A stretch of DNA of 64,000 nucleotides from contig CANJNC010000006.1 of NCBI GenBank assembly GCA_947475685.1, positions 1-64,000 on the forward strand. The letters run 5' to 3'. The notes beneath the pieces were generated by a model. It saw only the letters and a program-made list of their open reading frames with translations. It was not told where the DNA came from and ran no database searches. The DNA comes from Comamonadaceae bacterium. Lineage in GTDB: Bacteria > Pseudomonadota > Gammaproteobacteria > Burkholderiales > Burkholderiaceae_C. Made by a program: the position numbers and the translations under genes. Positions 1 to 9,205 of this stretch are shown here, piece after piece. The first letter of the stretch is position 1; the number at the start of each line of letters is the position of its first letter.

Positions 1-1178
1 CCCTGCCCCATCAATTCAATCACAAACAAGCCCGTGCCTAACTTTTCAATCATGCGCTTTAAGTCATCGCTTGCGCGCGTGTGCTTGGAGCTCAAGACCA
101 AATTGTGCGAGCCGCCTGCATTTCCTGTGGTTCTCAGCCCCAATTTGCGAGCCGAATAAGTTCCTAGAAAATACCCCTGAACTCGCCCGGCATCGATCAC
201 CCGCCTGGCGTGGGTTTTGACCCCCTCGTCATCAAAGGGCGCGCTGCCTTTGCCCCCTAAAACAAAGGGATCCTCATCCAAATAGATATCCTTTGGAAAG
301 ACTTGTCGTCCCATGGAGTCCAACAAAAATGTGCTTTTTCGGTACAAAGCACCACCACTCACCGCTTGGACAAAGTGGCCCAAAAGTCCAGAGGCCAGAC
401 TGGATTCAAAAAGCACGGGGCACTCAATCGTTGAGATTTTTCTTGACTTCAAACGGCTCAGTGCACGCTCTGCTGCATAACGACCCACGGACTGGGGGTT
501 TGCCAACATTGCAGGATCGCGCATGGAGCTGTACCAAGCGTCTCTTTGCATCTGATCGCCTTTGCCAGCGATGGGTGCCACAGAGATGCTGTGCCTGGAG
601 CTGGCATAACCGCCTCTAAAGCCGCGTGTGTGGCTACTAAAGAAGTGACTTTGTTGCGCCGAGACAGAGGCCCCCTCGCTGTTGCTGATGCGCTTGTCCG
701 TCTTGAACGCGGCTTGCTCACACTCGATGGCCAAGTCACACGCTTTCTCAGCAGAAATTTGCCAAGGATAGAACAAGGCCAAGTCCTTGTAACTTTTACA
801 GATATCTCTTGCATCCGGCAGCCCAGCGGCCGGATCTTGTGCCGTGAAGCGAGCAATGTCATAGGCGGCTTGCACCGTGCGCTCAATCGCAGCAAAAGAG
901 AAGTCCGAGGTGCTCGCGTTTCCTCGTCGAGCACCCAAATACACCGTGACACCCAGGCCCTTGTCACGGTTTCTCTCCACCGTTTCAAGCGAGCCCTTTC
1001 GAACTGACACGCTCAGGCCGCACCCCTCAGAGGCCTCTGCGCCGGCATCCGTTGCACCCAGTTTGAGCGCGTGCGCAAGCGCATGGTCCACCAATGACTC
1101 AAAATGTGCCCTGGTGTATGAAAATCCCCTCAAAGCGTCTTTGGGGGAGGAAAGTGGGGTGGATTTTAGTTTTTTCAT
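1..1178 (-). CDS. pmbA: PmbA/TldE metalloprotease subunit (3' end outside window)
   Basis: My translation from the ATG at 1178 (begins MKKLKSTPLS) stays open to the window edge, giving about 392 residues. The last visible residues, near VIELMGQG, match the conserved LMGQGVN segment of the TldD/PmbA family, so roughly the final 50 residues are missing. In the family, PmbA (TldE) pairs with TldD as a heterodimeric Zn protease that processes small modified peptides such as microcins and degrades unfolded peptides. Seen here: the N-terminal half carries the family-like segment EASEGCGLSVSVRKG, and the later stretch FLLDSMGRQVFPKDIYLDED. It is divergent from yjgA, with 61 bp between the start codons; the same pair is divergent in enterobacteria. 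The identification is firm; only the end is not visible. Confidence 0.9.
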   Translation of the reverse strand, partial: MKKLKSTPLSSPKDALRGFSYTRAHFESLVDHALAHALKLGATDAGAEASEGCGLSVSVRKGSLETVERNRDKGLGVTVYLGARRGNASTSDFSFAAIERTVQAAYDIARFTAQDPAAGLPDARDICKSYKDLALFYPWQISAEKACDLAIECEQAAFKTDKRISNSEGASVSAQQSHFFSSHTRGFRGGYASSRHSISVAPIAGKGDQMQRDAWYSSMRDPAMLANPQSVGRYAAERALSRLKSRKISTIECPVLFESSLASGLLGHFVQAVSGGALYRKSTFLLDSMGRQVFPKDIYLDEDPFVLGGKGSAPFDDEGVKTHARRVIDAGRVQGYFLGTYSARKLGLRTTGNAGGSHNLVLSSKHTRASDDLKRMIEKLGTGLFVIELMGQ

Positions 1179-1239
1179 GAACGTATATGATACTGTCGCC
1201 TTTGACCTTCTCGCAATGCAGGCGATAATTCACCCCAAG

Positions 1240-1917
1240 ATGTCAAGAAAACCCAAAAAAGGCTACTACGTTCGAGGAGAGTTCGTTGCTGAAGGCAGTG
1301 AGCTTGATTTGGCCTATAAACGCGAACTCAAAGGCAGCGACAGCGCGAGCAAAACCGATCTCAAACGCGAAAGCACTGAGCGGCAAAAACTCGGCGTTGA
1401 GTTGCTCGAGCTTAGGACCGATCTCAAACAAAAGTTGCTCGATCAAGGTCATCTCTCAGGCAGCTTGGTTGACGCTTTGGCTGCTGCAAAAAAAATCACT
1501 GACTTTGAAGGCAAAAGGCGTCAAATGCAGTATGTCGGAAAACTCATGAGAAAGCTCTCTGAAGAGGACATTGAACGCATCCAAGAGAGCCTTCAACTCC
1601 AACACGGTGGCTCTGCAGCCGAGACTCAGGCCTTGCATGAGGCGGAGTTGTGGCGCGAGAGATTGATTCGCGATGAGGAGGCACTGGCCAAGTGGATAGA
1701 GCTCTTTCCACAAACGGATGCTCAACAACTTCGAGCCCTCATCAGACAAGCTCGCAAAGATGCTGTGCCACTGGGCCAAAGGGAAGTCTCCATGGGTCTA
1801 GCGCCCAGACAATCTCGAGCCTACAGAGAAATCTTTCAATGGATCCGAAGCGCCATGAACCCTGCACATCAAACGCCCTTGGCTGCGCCCAACGATACCG
1901 AAGACATGGCGCATTGA
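1240..1917 (+). CDS. yjgA: YjgA family ribosome-associated protein (DUF615)
   Basis: 225 residues from the ATG at 1240. The reading frame is open much further upstream, but that part is antisense to pmbA, so the start MSRKPKKGYY fits the family's usual N-terminus. The charged helical body and the segments KRESTERQKLGVELLEL (about residues 45-61) and RRQMQYVGKLMRKL (about 92-105) are typical of DUF615. The C-terminus has the family signature QSRAYREIFQWIR. YjgA binds late pre-50S particles in E. coli and helps 50S subunit assembly. It is divergent from pmbA with a short shared promoter region. A Ser/Thr/Pro-rich tail of about 20 residues follows the conserved part. Confidence 0.9.
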   Translation: MSRKPKKGYYVRGEFVAEGSELDLAYKRELKGSDSASKTDLKRESTERQKLGVELLELRTDLKQKLLDQGHLSGSLVDALAAAKKITDFEGKRRQMQYVGKLMRKLSEEDIERIQESLQLQHGGSAAETQALHEAELWRERLIRDEEALAKWIELFPQTDAQQLRALIRQARKDAVPLGQREVSMGLAPRQSRAYREIFQWIRSAMNPAHQTPLAAPNDTEDMAH

Positions 1918-1981
1918 GACTGCCAAACGCGCCATCCAAACGCCCAAATTTCAAGACCGCTTCATTTTTTAAGTGTTTGCC

Positions 1982-2596
1982 ATGACCACCACGCCGCAAA
2001 TTGACCCTCGATGTGACACCCTCACCATTGGATTGCTCTCGATCAGTGACCGAGCCTCAAGTGGTGCTTATGAAGACAAGGGCATTCCGGCTCTCAAAGA
2101 CTGGCTCACCCAAGCCCTTTGGAACCCCATTGTTTGGCATCAGGCGGTGATCCCAGATGAGGCAAGCTTGATCACCTCAAACTTGCTTGAGTTGGTCAAA
2201 AAGGGCTGCCACCTCATTTTGACAACCGGTGGGACTGGACCGGCTGCAAGGGATGTCACCCCTGAAGCCACTTTGGCTGTTCAGGGCAAGGAGATGCCTG
2301 GGTTTGGAGAGCAAATGCGACAAATCAGCTTGCACTTTGTCGCAACCGCTATTTTGTCAAGGCAAGTGGCGGTGATCAAAGACCAAACCTTGATCATCAA
2401 CTTGCCCGGGCAACCCAAATCCATTGAAGAGACTTTGGGTGGCTTGAAAGACCCACAAGGTGCTGGCTTGGTCCATGGAATTTTTGCCGCCGTGCCCTAT
2501 TGCATCGACCTCATTGGTGGCCCCTATATGGAATGCAAAGACGAGTTTTGCAAAGCCTTCAGACCCAAAACTGCACTGCACTCTAAAAGAAGATGA
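1982..2596 (+). CDS. mogA: molybdopterin adenylyltransferase MogA
   Basis: 204 residues from the ATG at 1982; a GTG nine bases upstream is an alternative start. MogA adenylylates molybdopterin before Mo insertion during molybdenum cofactor synthesis in the cytosol. Visible family motifs are GLLSISDRASSGAYEDKGIP near the N-terminus, the MPT-binding loop TTGGTGPAARDVTPEAT (about residues 80-96), and INLPGQPKSIEE (about 139-150), which corresponds to the usual LPGSPKA/SVRE segment. The gene lies 64 bp downstream of yjgA on the same strand and converges on cysE. No other Mo-cofactor gene is in the window, so it is an isolated member of the pathway. The motif set fits MogA better than the related MoaB or CinA. 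Confidence 0.9.
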   Translation: MTTTPQIDPRCDTLTIGLLSISDRASSGAYEDKGIPALKDWLTQALWNPIVWHQAVIPDEASLITSNLLELVKKGCHLILTTGGTGPAARDVTPEATLAVQGKEMPGFGEQMRQISLHFVATAILSRQVAVIKDQTLIINLPGQPKSIEETLGGLKDPQGAGLVHGIFAAVPYCIDLIGGPYMECKDEFCKAFRPKTALHSKRR

Positions 2597-2602
2597 CTCG
2601 CC

Positions 2603-2640
2603 AAAAAAAACAGCGCTCGCCTCAAAGGGGTCAGTGCCTG
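2603..2640 (-). terminator. probable intrinsic terminator of cysE
   Basis: Read on the minus strand, CAGGCACT (2640-2633) can pair with AGCGCTG (2617-2611), with one bulge and one G-U pair across a loop of 15 bases. A run of eight T (plus-strand A at 2603-2610) follows directly. The stem starts inside the last codons of cysE. The loop is long for a terminator, so confidence is moderate. Confidence 0.5.
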
Positions 2641-3422
2641 GCCTGGCCTTTCATCGCCTCCAACTCCACTTGCAAGGCTTTGATCAAATGCTCTTGCGCC
2701 AAGGTGCGATCGCTCAATTCTTTGATCGATTGGGCCACGGGGTCATCGGCCTGAGTGACGCCATAGGCTGAAAAAATAGACTCGCTTGTGTGAGGAGCGT
2801 TTACTTGAGCATCCAATGGGGGCGAGTTCAGGTCTGTTGCTTGAGGGCCCATGCGTTCAGCTCGCAATCTTGGCTCTGAGGACACGGGGCTGACTGCGCT
2901 TGCGGGCTGCGACTCAATGATGCGAGCGGGATTGCCAACGGCCGTGGCACCCGCAGGCACGGGTTTGGTGACCACTGCGTTGCTCCCAATGCGAGCTCCT
3001 GCGCCGACCTCAAAACCCCCCAACACTTTGGCACCTGCCCCGACCACCACATCACAGCCCAAAGTTGGATGCCGTTTGGTGCCTTTGTACAAACTCGTTC
3101 CACCCAGCGTGACCCCTTGATAGATGGTGCACCCGTCTCCAATTTCAGCCGTCTCTCCCACCACCACGCCCATGGCGTGATCGAAAAATACACGCTTGCC
3201 AATTTTGGCTGCAGGATGGATTTCAATGCCCGTTAAAAACCGACTCACATGCGATATGAAGCGACCCAACCACCACAAACCCATTGCCCAAAGGGCATGG
3301 GCCAAGCGGTGCAAAATCAAAGCATGCAAGCCTGGGTAACACGTGAGCACTTCCCAGCGGCTCTTGGCTGCAGGGTCGCGCTCAAAAATGCACTCGATAT
3401 CGTCTCTAATTCTTGAAAACAT
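2631..3422 (-). CDS. cysE: serine O-acetyltransferase CysE
   Basis: 263 residues. CysE transfers acetyl from acetyl-CoA to L-serine, giving O-acetylserine for cysteine synthesis. An alpha-helical N-terminal domain (residues 1-65) is followed by left-handed beta-helix hexapeptide repeats (about 66-168). Seen in these are [17 protein letters not shown] (82-98), QGVTLGGT (102-109) and GAGAKVLGG (128-136). The likely catalytic histidines are H82 and H118. The end of the fold, [14 protein letters not shown], is present. A tail of about 95 residues follows that is variable and ends in a short charged helix. The gene is seven bases downstream of trmJ and co-oriented, so the two are probably one transcript. 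A terminator-like hairpin overlaps its 3' end. Confidence 0.95.
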   Translation of the reverse strand: MFSRIRDDIECIFERDPAAKSRWEVLTCYPGLHALILHRLAHALWAMGLWWLGRFISHVSRFLTGIEIHPAAKIGKRVFFDHAMGVVVGETAEIGDGCTIYQGVTLGGTSLYKGTKRHPTLGCDVVVGAGAKVLGGFEVGAGARIGSNAVVTKPVPAGATAVGNPARIIESQPASAVSPVSSEPRLRAERMGPQATDLNSPPLDAQVNAPHTSESIFSAYGVTQADDPVAQSIKELSDRTLAQEHLIKALQVELEAMKGQARH

Positions 3423-3428
3423 AGTGCT

Positions 3429-4196
3429 CTAGTCTATTCTTTTTATGGCATCTTTGGCGACCATTTGCTTAGCAACACCTCTTAGAATGTGGACTTCTTC
3501 AGGTGAGAGTTGGGCTCGATTAAATATTTGCTGCAATCTGGGCATCAGCTTTTTGGGGGCCAAGGGATCAAGAAAACCAATTCTCACAAGCGACTCTTGC
3601 CAGTGACCGATCAGTCCTGCAATTTCTTTCGCATCTGCTTGAACCCGTTCTTGACCAAGGGGCTCAAAATTGGCATAAGCCACCTCCCCATTTGCACCAT
3701 AGCCGCCCAAAGCCATGCGCCACTCATAGGCCAAGACTTGTGCGGCACTGGCCAAATTCAAGGATCCAAAATCTGGGTTCGTAGGAATGCTCAAAGCCAC
3801 ATGACAGCGATAAACATCCTCGTTGAGCATGCCAAAGCGCTCCGAGCCAAACAAAAAAGCAATGCCCAAGGGCGTGCTCTGGTTTGGGGCCAAAAGCGCT
3901 TGAAAATGCTCTCTTGGAAAACGCGTTGGCGGGCCAAAATCTCTTGGCGTCATGGCCGTTGCGCACACATGGGTGATCCCCTCCAAGGCCTCTTGCAGCG
4001 TTGACACCACCCGAGCGCGCTCCAAGATATCTTGAGCGCCACTGGCGCGCTGCTTGGTCTCTTCACGCCTGAGCACATTCTCAAATCGAGGATCGACCAA
4101 GACCAAATCATCAAAACCCATGACTTTCATGGCCCTGGCCACCCCCCCTACATTGCCTGCATGGCTGGTCTGAATCAATATAAAACGGGTTTTCAT
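3429..4196 (-). CDS. trmJ: tRNA (cytidine/uridine-32-2'-O-)-methyltransferase TrmJ
   Basis: 255 residues of the SPOUT (SpoU) methyltransferase class. TrmJ 2'-O-methylates position 32 in the anticodon loop of several tRNAs using S-adenosylmethionine. Visible motifs: HAGNVGGVARAMKVMGF at 12-28 (motif 1), LFGSERFGMLNED at 115-127 (motif 2), and IPTNPDFGSLNLASAAQV at 137-154 (motif 3, the knotted SAM site). The C-terminal extension of about 95 residues is the usual TrmJ dimer and tRNA-binding part. It is divergent from suhB and is the first gene of a trmJ-cysE unit. Confidence 0.93.
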   Translation of the reverse strand: MKTRFILIQTSHAGNVGGVARAMKVMGFDDLVLVDPRFENVLRREETKQRASGAQDILERARVVSTLQEALEGITHVCATAMTPRDFGPPTRFPREHFQALLAPNQSTPLGIAFLFGSERFGMLNEDVYRCHVALSIPTNPDFGSLNLASAAQVLAYEWRMALGGYGANGEVAYANFEPLGQERVQADAKEIAGLIGHWQESLVRIGFLDPLAPKKLMPRLQQIFNRAQLSPEEVHILRGVAKQMVAKDAIKRID

Positions 4197-4502
4197 GAAG
4201 GCTTAACTGTTAATGAGACGTCAAAGACAGGCTTAAGAGGGCGCACGCGCGAGAAAAAAAATCAACTTCACCCTAGGGATGACTTAAAATAGCGCGCATG
4301 AACTCCACATAGCTCTGCATCCTTTTAAAGCCCTGGAGCCAATGGCTGACATTTGCACCTCAACTGTGGTTCAAACTCCATTTTAAAGATGTATCAAGGC
4401 TCTTTGACCCCTTAAGGGTGACTTTCTTTTCAAGCCCACTGGATTTGCATTGAGATCCGCCACACGCAATAACGCTCCATTGAAACCCACGATTGTTCTT
4501 TT
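4197..4502. other. intergenic region between trmJ and suhB
   Basis: 306 bases between divergent genes, so promoters for both strands should be here. I saw no convincing -35/-10 pair, no RNA gene and no long repeat. A short imperfect repeat AGGCTTAA occurs twice (near 4199 and 4231). Confidence 0.4.
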
Positions 4503-5447
4503 ATGATGCCCTCCAACTCCCTACACCCCATGCTCAATGTGGCCATTAAAGCAGCTCGAGCAGCTGGGGGTGTCATCAATAGAGCCGCTTTGGATGTGGA
4601 GTCTGTGCGCATTTCCGAGAAAAACATCAATGATTTTGTGACAGAAATTGACCACGAAAGTGAGCAAATCATCATTGAAACTCTTTTAGGTGCTTATCCC
4701 GATCACGGCATTTTGGCTGAAGAGTCAGGCTCCACGCACGGCTCGCCTTCTAGCGATCACATCTGGATCATTGATCCTTTGGATGGCACCACCAATTTCA
4801 TTCATGGCTTTCCAATTTATTGCGTGAGCGTTGCGCTTCAAGTTCGAGGCAAGATTGAGCAAGCGGTGATTTACGACCCCACTCGCAATGACCTCTTTAC
4901 CGCCACCAAGGGACGCGGCGCCTTTGTCAATGACCGACGCATGCGAGTGAGCAAGCGCACGCAACTCAAAGATTGCATGCTCAGCACGGGCTTTCCGTTT
5001 CGAGCAGAGGATGACCTGGAAGCTTATTTCAACATTTTGAGAGACATCATTCCCAAAACCTCCGCGCTTAGACGACCGGGCTCTGCGGCGCTGGATTTGG
5101 CCTATTTGGCTGCGGGCTACACCGATGGATTTTTCGAAACAGGTCTCGCGCCTTGGGACATTGCAGCAGGTTGCTTGTTGGTCACTGAAGCGGGCGGCCT
5201 CATTGGCAACTACAGCGGAGAGGCGCCGTATCTAGACGCCCAAGAAATCATGGCTGCGAGCCCTAAAATTTATGCACAAATGGTGCCACTTTTAAAGCCT
5301 TACTCCAAATTCAACACAAGTTCAAACAACTCAGCAGATCACATCAGTGGCGACAGAGTTGCGCAAACAGGCACCGTGTCTCTCAAAGCGTCTAATTCGC
5401 CAACATCCATGGCGCTGAAAAAACTTCGCGCGCCTCAGGGCCGTTAA
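4503..5447 (+). CDS. suhB: inositol-1-monophosphatase SuhB
   Basis: 314 residues. This is a Mg-dependent inositol monophosphatase; in bacteria SuhB also acts in rRNA antitermination and ribosome assembly. The metal-binding motifs are visible: EE in HGILAEESG (about residues 72-80), DPLDGTTNF (about 91-99) and [15 protein letters not shown] (about 219-233). Two start codons abut (4503 and 4506), and a third ATG at 4530 gives the common family start [14 protein letters not shown] tail of about 50 residues, rich in Ser, Thr and Asn, extends past the catalytic fold. It is divergent from trmJ and 75 bp upstream of mutS. Confidence 0.93.
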   Translation: MMPSNSLHPMLNVAIKAARAAGGVINRAALDVESVRISEKNINDFVTEIDHESEQIIIETLLGAYPDHGILAEESGSTHGSPSSDHIWIIDPLDGTTNFIHGFPIYCVSVALQVRGKIEQAVIYDPTRNDLFTATKGRGAFVNDRRMRVSKRTQLKDCMLSTGFPFRAEDDLEAYFNILRDIIPKTSALRRPGSAALDLAYLAAGYTDGFFETGLAPWDIAAGCLLVTEAGGLIGNYSGEAPYLDAQEIMAASPKIYAQMVPLLKPYSKFNTSSNNSADHISGDRVAQTGTVSLKASNSPTSMALKKLRAPQGR

Positions 5448-5522
5448 GTTGCCCAGAGCTTTTTGTATTGAAGTCAAACCCTTGAGCCTTTCGCACTCAA
5501 CACCCAAGTTCAATGGAATCGA

Positions 5523-8153
5523 ATGAAAGAGGACAGCAGCAAATCGATCAAAGAGGTCTTGGCCAAAGGCGACACCGATACGCCCATGATGCAGCAATAC
5601 AAGGCGATCAAGGCCCAGTATCCTGATACGCTTGTGTTCTACAGGATGGGGGACTTTTATGAACTATTCTATGACGATGCGCACAAAGCCAGTGATTTGC
5701 TTGGCATCACCTTAACGCACCGCGGCCACAGTGCTGGCCAACCCATTGCCATGGCAGGCGTGCCCTTTCACTCTGCAGAAGGCTACCTTGCCAAGCTCCT
5801 CAAGCGCGGTGAGTCGGTGGCCATTTGCGAGCAAGTCGGAGAGATCACCGGCAAAGGTCCTGTAGAGCGAAAAGTCGTTCGGGTCTTGACCCCTGGGACC
5901 TTGACTGACACGGAGCTCCTGGCTGACAAAACAGAATCGTACCTGCTGTCGGTCTATGCCAGTGAACGCGCCTCTTCAGGGCAAGGATGTGGCTTGGCTT
6001 GGATGAGCCTTACCCAAAACGAAATCTATCTCACACAATGCGCCAGCTCCGAGCTCAACGAATGGGTCAACCGCATCTCTCCAAGCGAAGTGATTTGCTC
6101 TCAATCTTTGCCAGCGGCTTTGAGGGCCAGCATCTCAGGGCCCCATGTGCTGACCCAACGCACAGAGTGGCAATTTGAAGCGGCCTTGGGCGTTAGAAAG
6201 CTCCAAGAACAGCTGCAAACCCAGTCCCTTGAAGCCTGGCATGCACAGCATTTGACGGCTGCACATGCCGCAGCCAGTGCCTTGCTCAGTTATGCCGAAC
6301 ACACGCAAGGGCAAAGCCTGCCGCACATCAAATCCTTGCAAGTGATCTTGCAAGACGATTTGATTGATCTGCCGCCCAGTACTCGAAGAAATCTTGAGCT
6401 CAACCAAACCCTCAAAGGCGAGGACTCACCGACTTTGTTCTCCTTGCTTGACACCTGCCAGAGTTCAATGGGCTCTAGAGAGCTCAAGCGCTGGATGCTT
6501 GAGCTCTCCAGATCCAGGGACGCTCCACGGCGTCGACTTCAAGCCATTGATGTGTTGATGCAAGGACAAGCCCAGTCGAATTTTGTGCAATTGAGAGAAC
6601 ACTTTAAAGGCATGGCCGATGTCCAACGCATCAGCGCGCGCATTGCTTTGCGGCAAGTCAAACCCCGAGAGCTGATCGCTTTGACCCGTTCACTTGAGAG
6701 GGCCCACGTCCTTAGAGCGCAGTTGCAAGCTCTTGGTGCGACCGACCTTTTGGTGCAACTCCAAGCACAGCTTGAGATCGATACGCGCTGGTGCGAGCTC
6801 ATTGGCAGAGCCATTGCCCCTGAGCCCTCGGTGTTGGTGCGCGATGGGGGGGTCATGGCCGATGGGTACGATGAAAGCTTGGATGAGTTAAGAGGCATTC
6901 AAAACAATTGCGACGCGTTTCTCTTGGACTTGGAAACCAAAGAAAGGGCTCGAACGGGCATCCACAATTTAAGGGTTCAATTCAACAAGGTTCACGGCTT
7001 CTTTATCGAAGTCACTCAAGGTCAGTTGGACCGCATTCCCGATAATTACAGAAGGCGACAAACCCTTAAAAACGCGGAGCGCTTCATCACCCCTGAGCTC
7101 AAGGAGTTTGAAGACAAAGCCTTGTCCGCACAAGAAAGAGGTCTGGCAAGAGAAAAATGGCTCTATGAGCAACTGCTCGATACCCTTCAAGACACCGTCC
7201 CTCTTCTTGCCACCATGGCCAAAGCGCTGGCTCAACTCGATTGCCTATTGACCTTGAGTGAGCGCGCTCAAACCTTGGGGTGGTGTGCACCGACCTTTGT
7301 GAACCATCCTTGCATTGAGATCCTCAAAGGCAGGCACCCTGTGGTTGAAGCTCGCTTGCAAGAAAGCGCCAACAAGGCATTCATCGCCAACAACACCTCC
7401 ATGAGCAGCAAGCAACGCTTGCACATCATCACCGGACCCAATATGGGGGGCAAGTCCACCTACATGAGACAAGTTGCATTGATCGTGCTCTTGGCATGCA
7501 TGGGCAGTCACGTCCCGGCCTTGGCGTGCAGCATTGGGCCCATTGATGCCATTTACACGCGCATTGGAGCCGCCGATGATTTGGCCAACGCGCAGTCCAC
7601 GTTCATGATGGAGATGACCGAGGCGGCATTTATCTTGCACAACGCCAGCGCTCACAGCTTGGTCTTGATGGATGAAATAGGAAGAGGCACCTCCACCTTT
7701 GATGGTTTGTCACTGGCCTCAGCCATCGCCACACAACTGCACAACAAATGTCAGTCTTTTACCTTGTTTGCCACCCACTACTTTGAGTTGACCGATTTTC
7801 CAAATCACCATCAGCAGTCGATCAATATTCACTTGGGTGCCAGTGAAACAGGCTCGCACATTGTCTTCTTGCATGAGATCGAACCCGGTCCTGCCTCACA
7901 AAGTTATGGCATTCAAGTGGCCAAACTGGCAGGCATCCCACAGTCTGTCTTGAACCATGCCAAACAGGTTTTAGGCGCCCTTGAATCCCTTGCACAGCAG
8001 CAAGAAAAGCAAGTGGACCTCTTTAGCACGCCTGAACATGAGGAGCTTTTCAACATGAGCGCAGTTGAAAGCAAACTCAAAGACATTGACCCCGACCAAC
8101 TCTCTCCCAAAGAGGCGCTCGACGCCTTGTATGCACTTAAGAAATTGCTTTAA
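5523..8153 (+). CDS. mutS: DNA mismatch repair protein MutS
   Basis: 876 residues, the normal length. MutS recognises mismatches and starts methyl-independent or -directed mismatch repair with MutL. The mismatch-reading Phe-X-Glu motif is in GDFYELF near residue 43. Connector, lever and clamp domains follow (about 130-590). The ATPase has Walker [11 protein letters not shown] near 637 and Walker [17 protein letters not shown] near 712-727. The C-terminal tail ends in [20 protein letters not shown], the tetramer and beta-clamp contact region of the family. It starts with ATG and converges with uppP. All key residues look intact. Confidence 0.97.
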   Translation: MKEDSSKSIKEVLAKGDTDTPMMQQYKAIKAQYPDTLVFYRMGDFYELFYDDAHKASDLLGITLTHRGHSAGQPIAMAGVPFHSAEGYLAKLLKRGESVAICEQVGEITGKGPVERKVVRVLTPGTLTDTELLADKTESYLLSVYASERASSGQGCGLAWMSLTQNEIYLTQCASSELNEWVNRISPSEVICSQSLPAALRASISGPHVLTQRTEWQFEAALGVRKLQEQLQTQSLEAWHAQHLTAAHAAASALLSYAEHTQGQSLPHIKSLQVILQDDLIDLPPSTRRNLELNQTLKGEDSPTLFSLLDTCQSSMGSRELKRWMLELSRSRDAPRRRLQAIDVLMQGQAQSNFVQLREHFKGMADVQRISARIALRQVKPRELIALTRSLERAHVLRAQLQALGATDLLVQLQAQLEIDTRWCELIGRAIAPEPSVLVRDGGVMADGYDESLDELRGIQNNCDAFLLDLETKERARTGIHNLRVQFNKVHGFFIEVTQGQLDRIPDNYRRRQTLKNAERFITPELKEFEDKALSAQERGLAREKWLYEQLLDTLQDTVPLLATMAKALAQLDCLLTLSERAQTLGWCAPTFVNHPCIEILKGRHPVVEARLQESANKAFIANNTSMSSKQRLHIITGPNMGGKSTYMRQVALIVLLACMGSHVPALACSIGPIDAIYTRIGAADDLANAQSTFMMEMTEAAFILHNASAHSLVLMDEIGRGTSTFDGLSLASAIATQLHNKCQSFTLFATHYFELTDFPNHHQQSINIHLGASETGSHIVFLHEIEPGPASQSYGIQVAKLAGIPQSVLNHAKQVLGALESLAQQQEKQVDLFSTPEHEELFNMSAVESKLKDIDPDQLSPKEALDALYALKKLL

Positions 8154-8155
8154 AC

Positions 8156-8178
8156 TTTGCGAAAAGCCTTATCGCAAA
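8156..8178. terminator. hairpin between convergent mutS and uppP
   Basis: TTTGCGA at 8156-8162 and TCGCAAA at 8172-8178 form a perfect 7-bp stem with a 9-base loop, three bases after the mutS stop. No T-run follows on either strand, so it may be a weak bidirectional terminator or a 3' stabiliser. Confidence 0.35.
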
Positions 8179-8182
8179 TCAA

Positions 8183-9040
8183 TCAATGCGACCATTGAAC
8201 CCACTGGTAATGGGCCGAGATCAATATCAATACACCAAACGCAATGCGATAGTAAGCAAAAGCGATAAAGTCGTGGGTTGAGATGAACTTGAGTAACCAT
8301 CTCACACAAACCCAGGCGCTTAAAAATGACATCACCAAGCCCACCAAAAACAAGGGCGCATCATGGACGCTCAAGAGCGCTCGCTCCTTGTACAAACTAT
8401 AAACGCCCGCTCCAAGCAATGTGGGAATGGCCAGAAAAAACGAAAACTCAGTGGCCACTTGACGGCTCAAACCAAACCACATGCCACCAATGATCGTCGC
8501 ACCCGATCTGGACGTCCCTGGCAGCATGGCCAAGCACTGAACCAATCCCACCCTCAAAGCATCCAAGCCAGACATGGACTCCACATTGAGAACTCGAAAG
8601 CGATCGTTGGGGTGCTCATCCAAGGGCTTGGGCCGGCCCCAACCTTCAACCCATAAAATCACAAAGCCGCCAATGATAAAGGTGCTCGCGACCACCCAAG
8701 GCGTGAACAAATGCGCCTTGATCCAATGACCAAAAAGAAGACCCATGATGACCGCTGGCACAAAGGCTATGCACACATTGATGGTCAAGCGCTGAGCCGT
8801 TCTCGACCTGGGCAAAGAAAGAAAGGTGTTTTTGATCTTTGCCCAAAAGACCAAGACCACCGCAAAAATGGCGCCCGATTGAATCGCGATATCAAACACT
8901 TTCGCACGCTCGTCGTCAAACTCAATCAACGACCCAACCAATACCAAATGTCCCGTTGAGGAAATGGGTAAAAATTCCGTCAACCCTTCAACCACACCCA
9001 TCAGCAGCGCTTTTAGCAAAAGTATCACGTCTATTTCCAC
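8183..9040 (-). CDS. uppP: undecaprenyl-diphosphatase UppP (BacA)
   Basis: 285 residues from a GTG at 9040, which has a GAGGA ribosome-binding sequence six bases upstream; a TTG at 9058 is the other choice. This integral membrane enzyme removes one phosphate from undecaprenyl pyrophosphate to recycle the lipid carrier for peptidoglycan synthesis, and gives bacitracin tolerance. Motif 1, [15 protein letters not shown] (about residues 18-32), and motif 2, [13 protein letters not shown] (about 165-177), are both present and carry the catalytic Glu, Ser, His and Arg residues. Several hydrophobic segments fit the usual 8-TM fold. It converges with mutS and is divergent from glnS. Confidence 0.94.
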   Translation of the reverse strand: MEIDVILLLKALLMGVVEGLTEFLPISSTGHLVLVGSLIEFDDERAKVFDIAIQSGAIFAVVLVFWAKIKNTFLSLPRSRTAQRLTINVCIAFVPAVIMGLLFGHWIKAHLFTPWVVASTFIIGGFVILWVEGWGRPKPLDEHPNDRFRVLNVESMSGLDALRVGLVQCLAMLPGTSRSGATIIGGMWFGLSRQVATEFSFFLAIPTLLGAGVYSLYKERALLSVHDAPLFLVGLVMSFLSAWVCVRWLLKFISTHDFIAFAYYRIAFGVLILISAHYQWVQWSH

Positions 9041-9089
9041 ACTCAATCCTCGGTTCAAAAGTCATTGTGGTGCTTTGAGCACATTGCAA

Positions 9090-9114
9090 GCAAAGCGTGC
9101 CAATTATGCTTTGC
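9090..9114. promoter_or_regulatory. inverted repeat in the uppP/glnS promoter region
   Basis: GCAAAGC at 9090-9096 and GCTTTGC at 9108-9114 are perfect inverted copies separated by 11 bases (18-bp centre spacing, close to two helical turns). It lies between two divergent genes and could be an operator, but no regulator is known for it. Confidence 0.3.
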
Positions 9115-9205
9115 AAGTGCACTCTTTGATGCATGAATGCAAAAAAATATACATTTACCAGCCCTGGTTGGCACTTATGCACCCAGACACGCCTAAAATC
9201 AGGCC

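Noticed and set aside
877-1239. N-terminal extension of yjgA in the same open frame
   Set aside because: It is antisense to pmbA, whose own frame and motifs are clear; the family start is at 1240.
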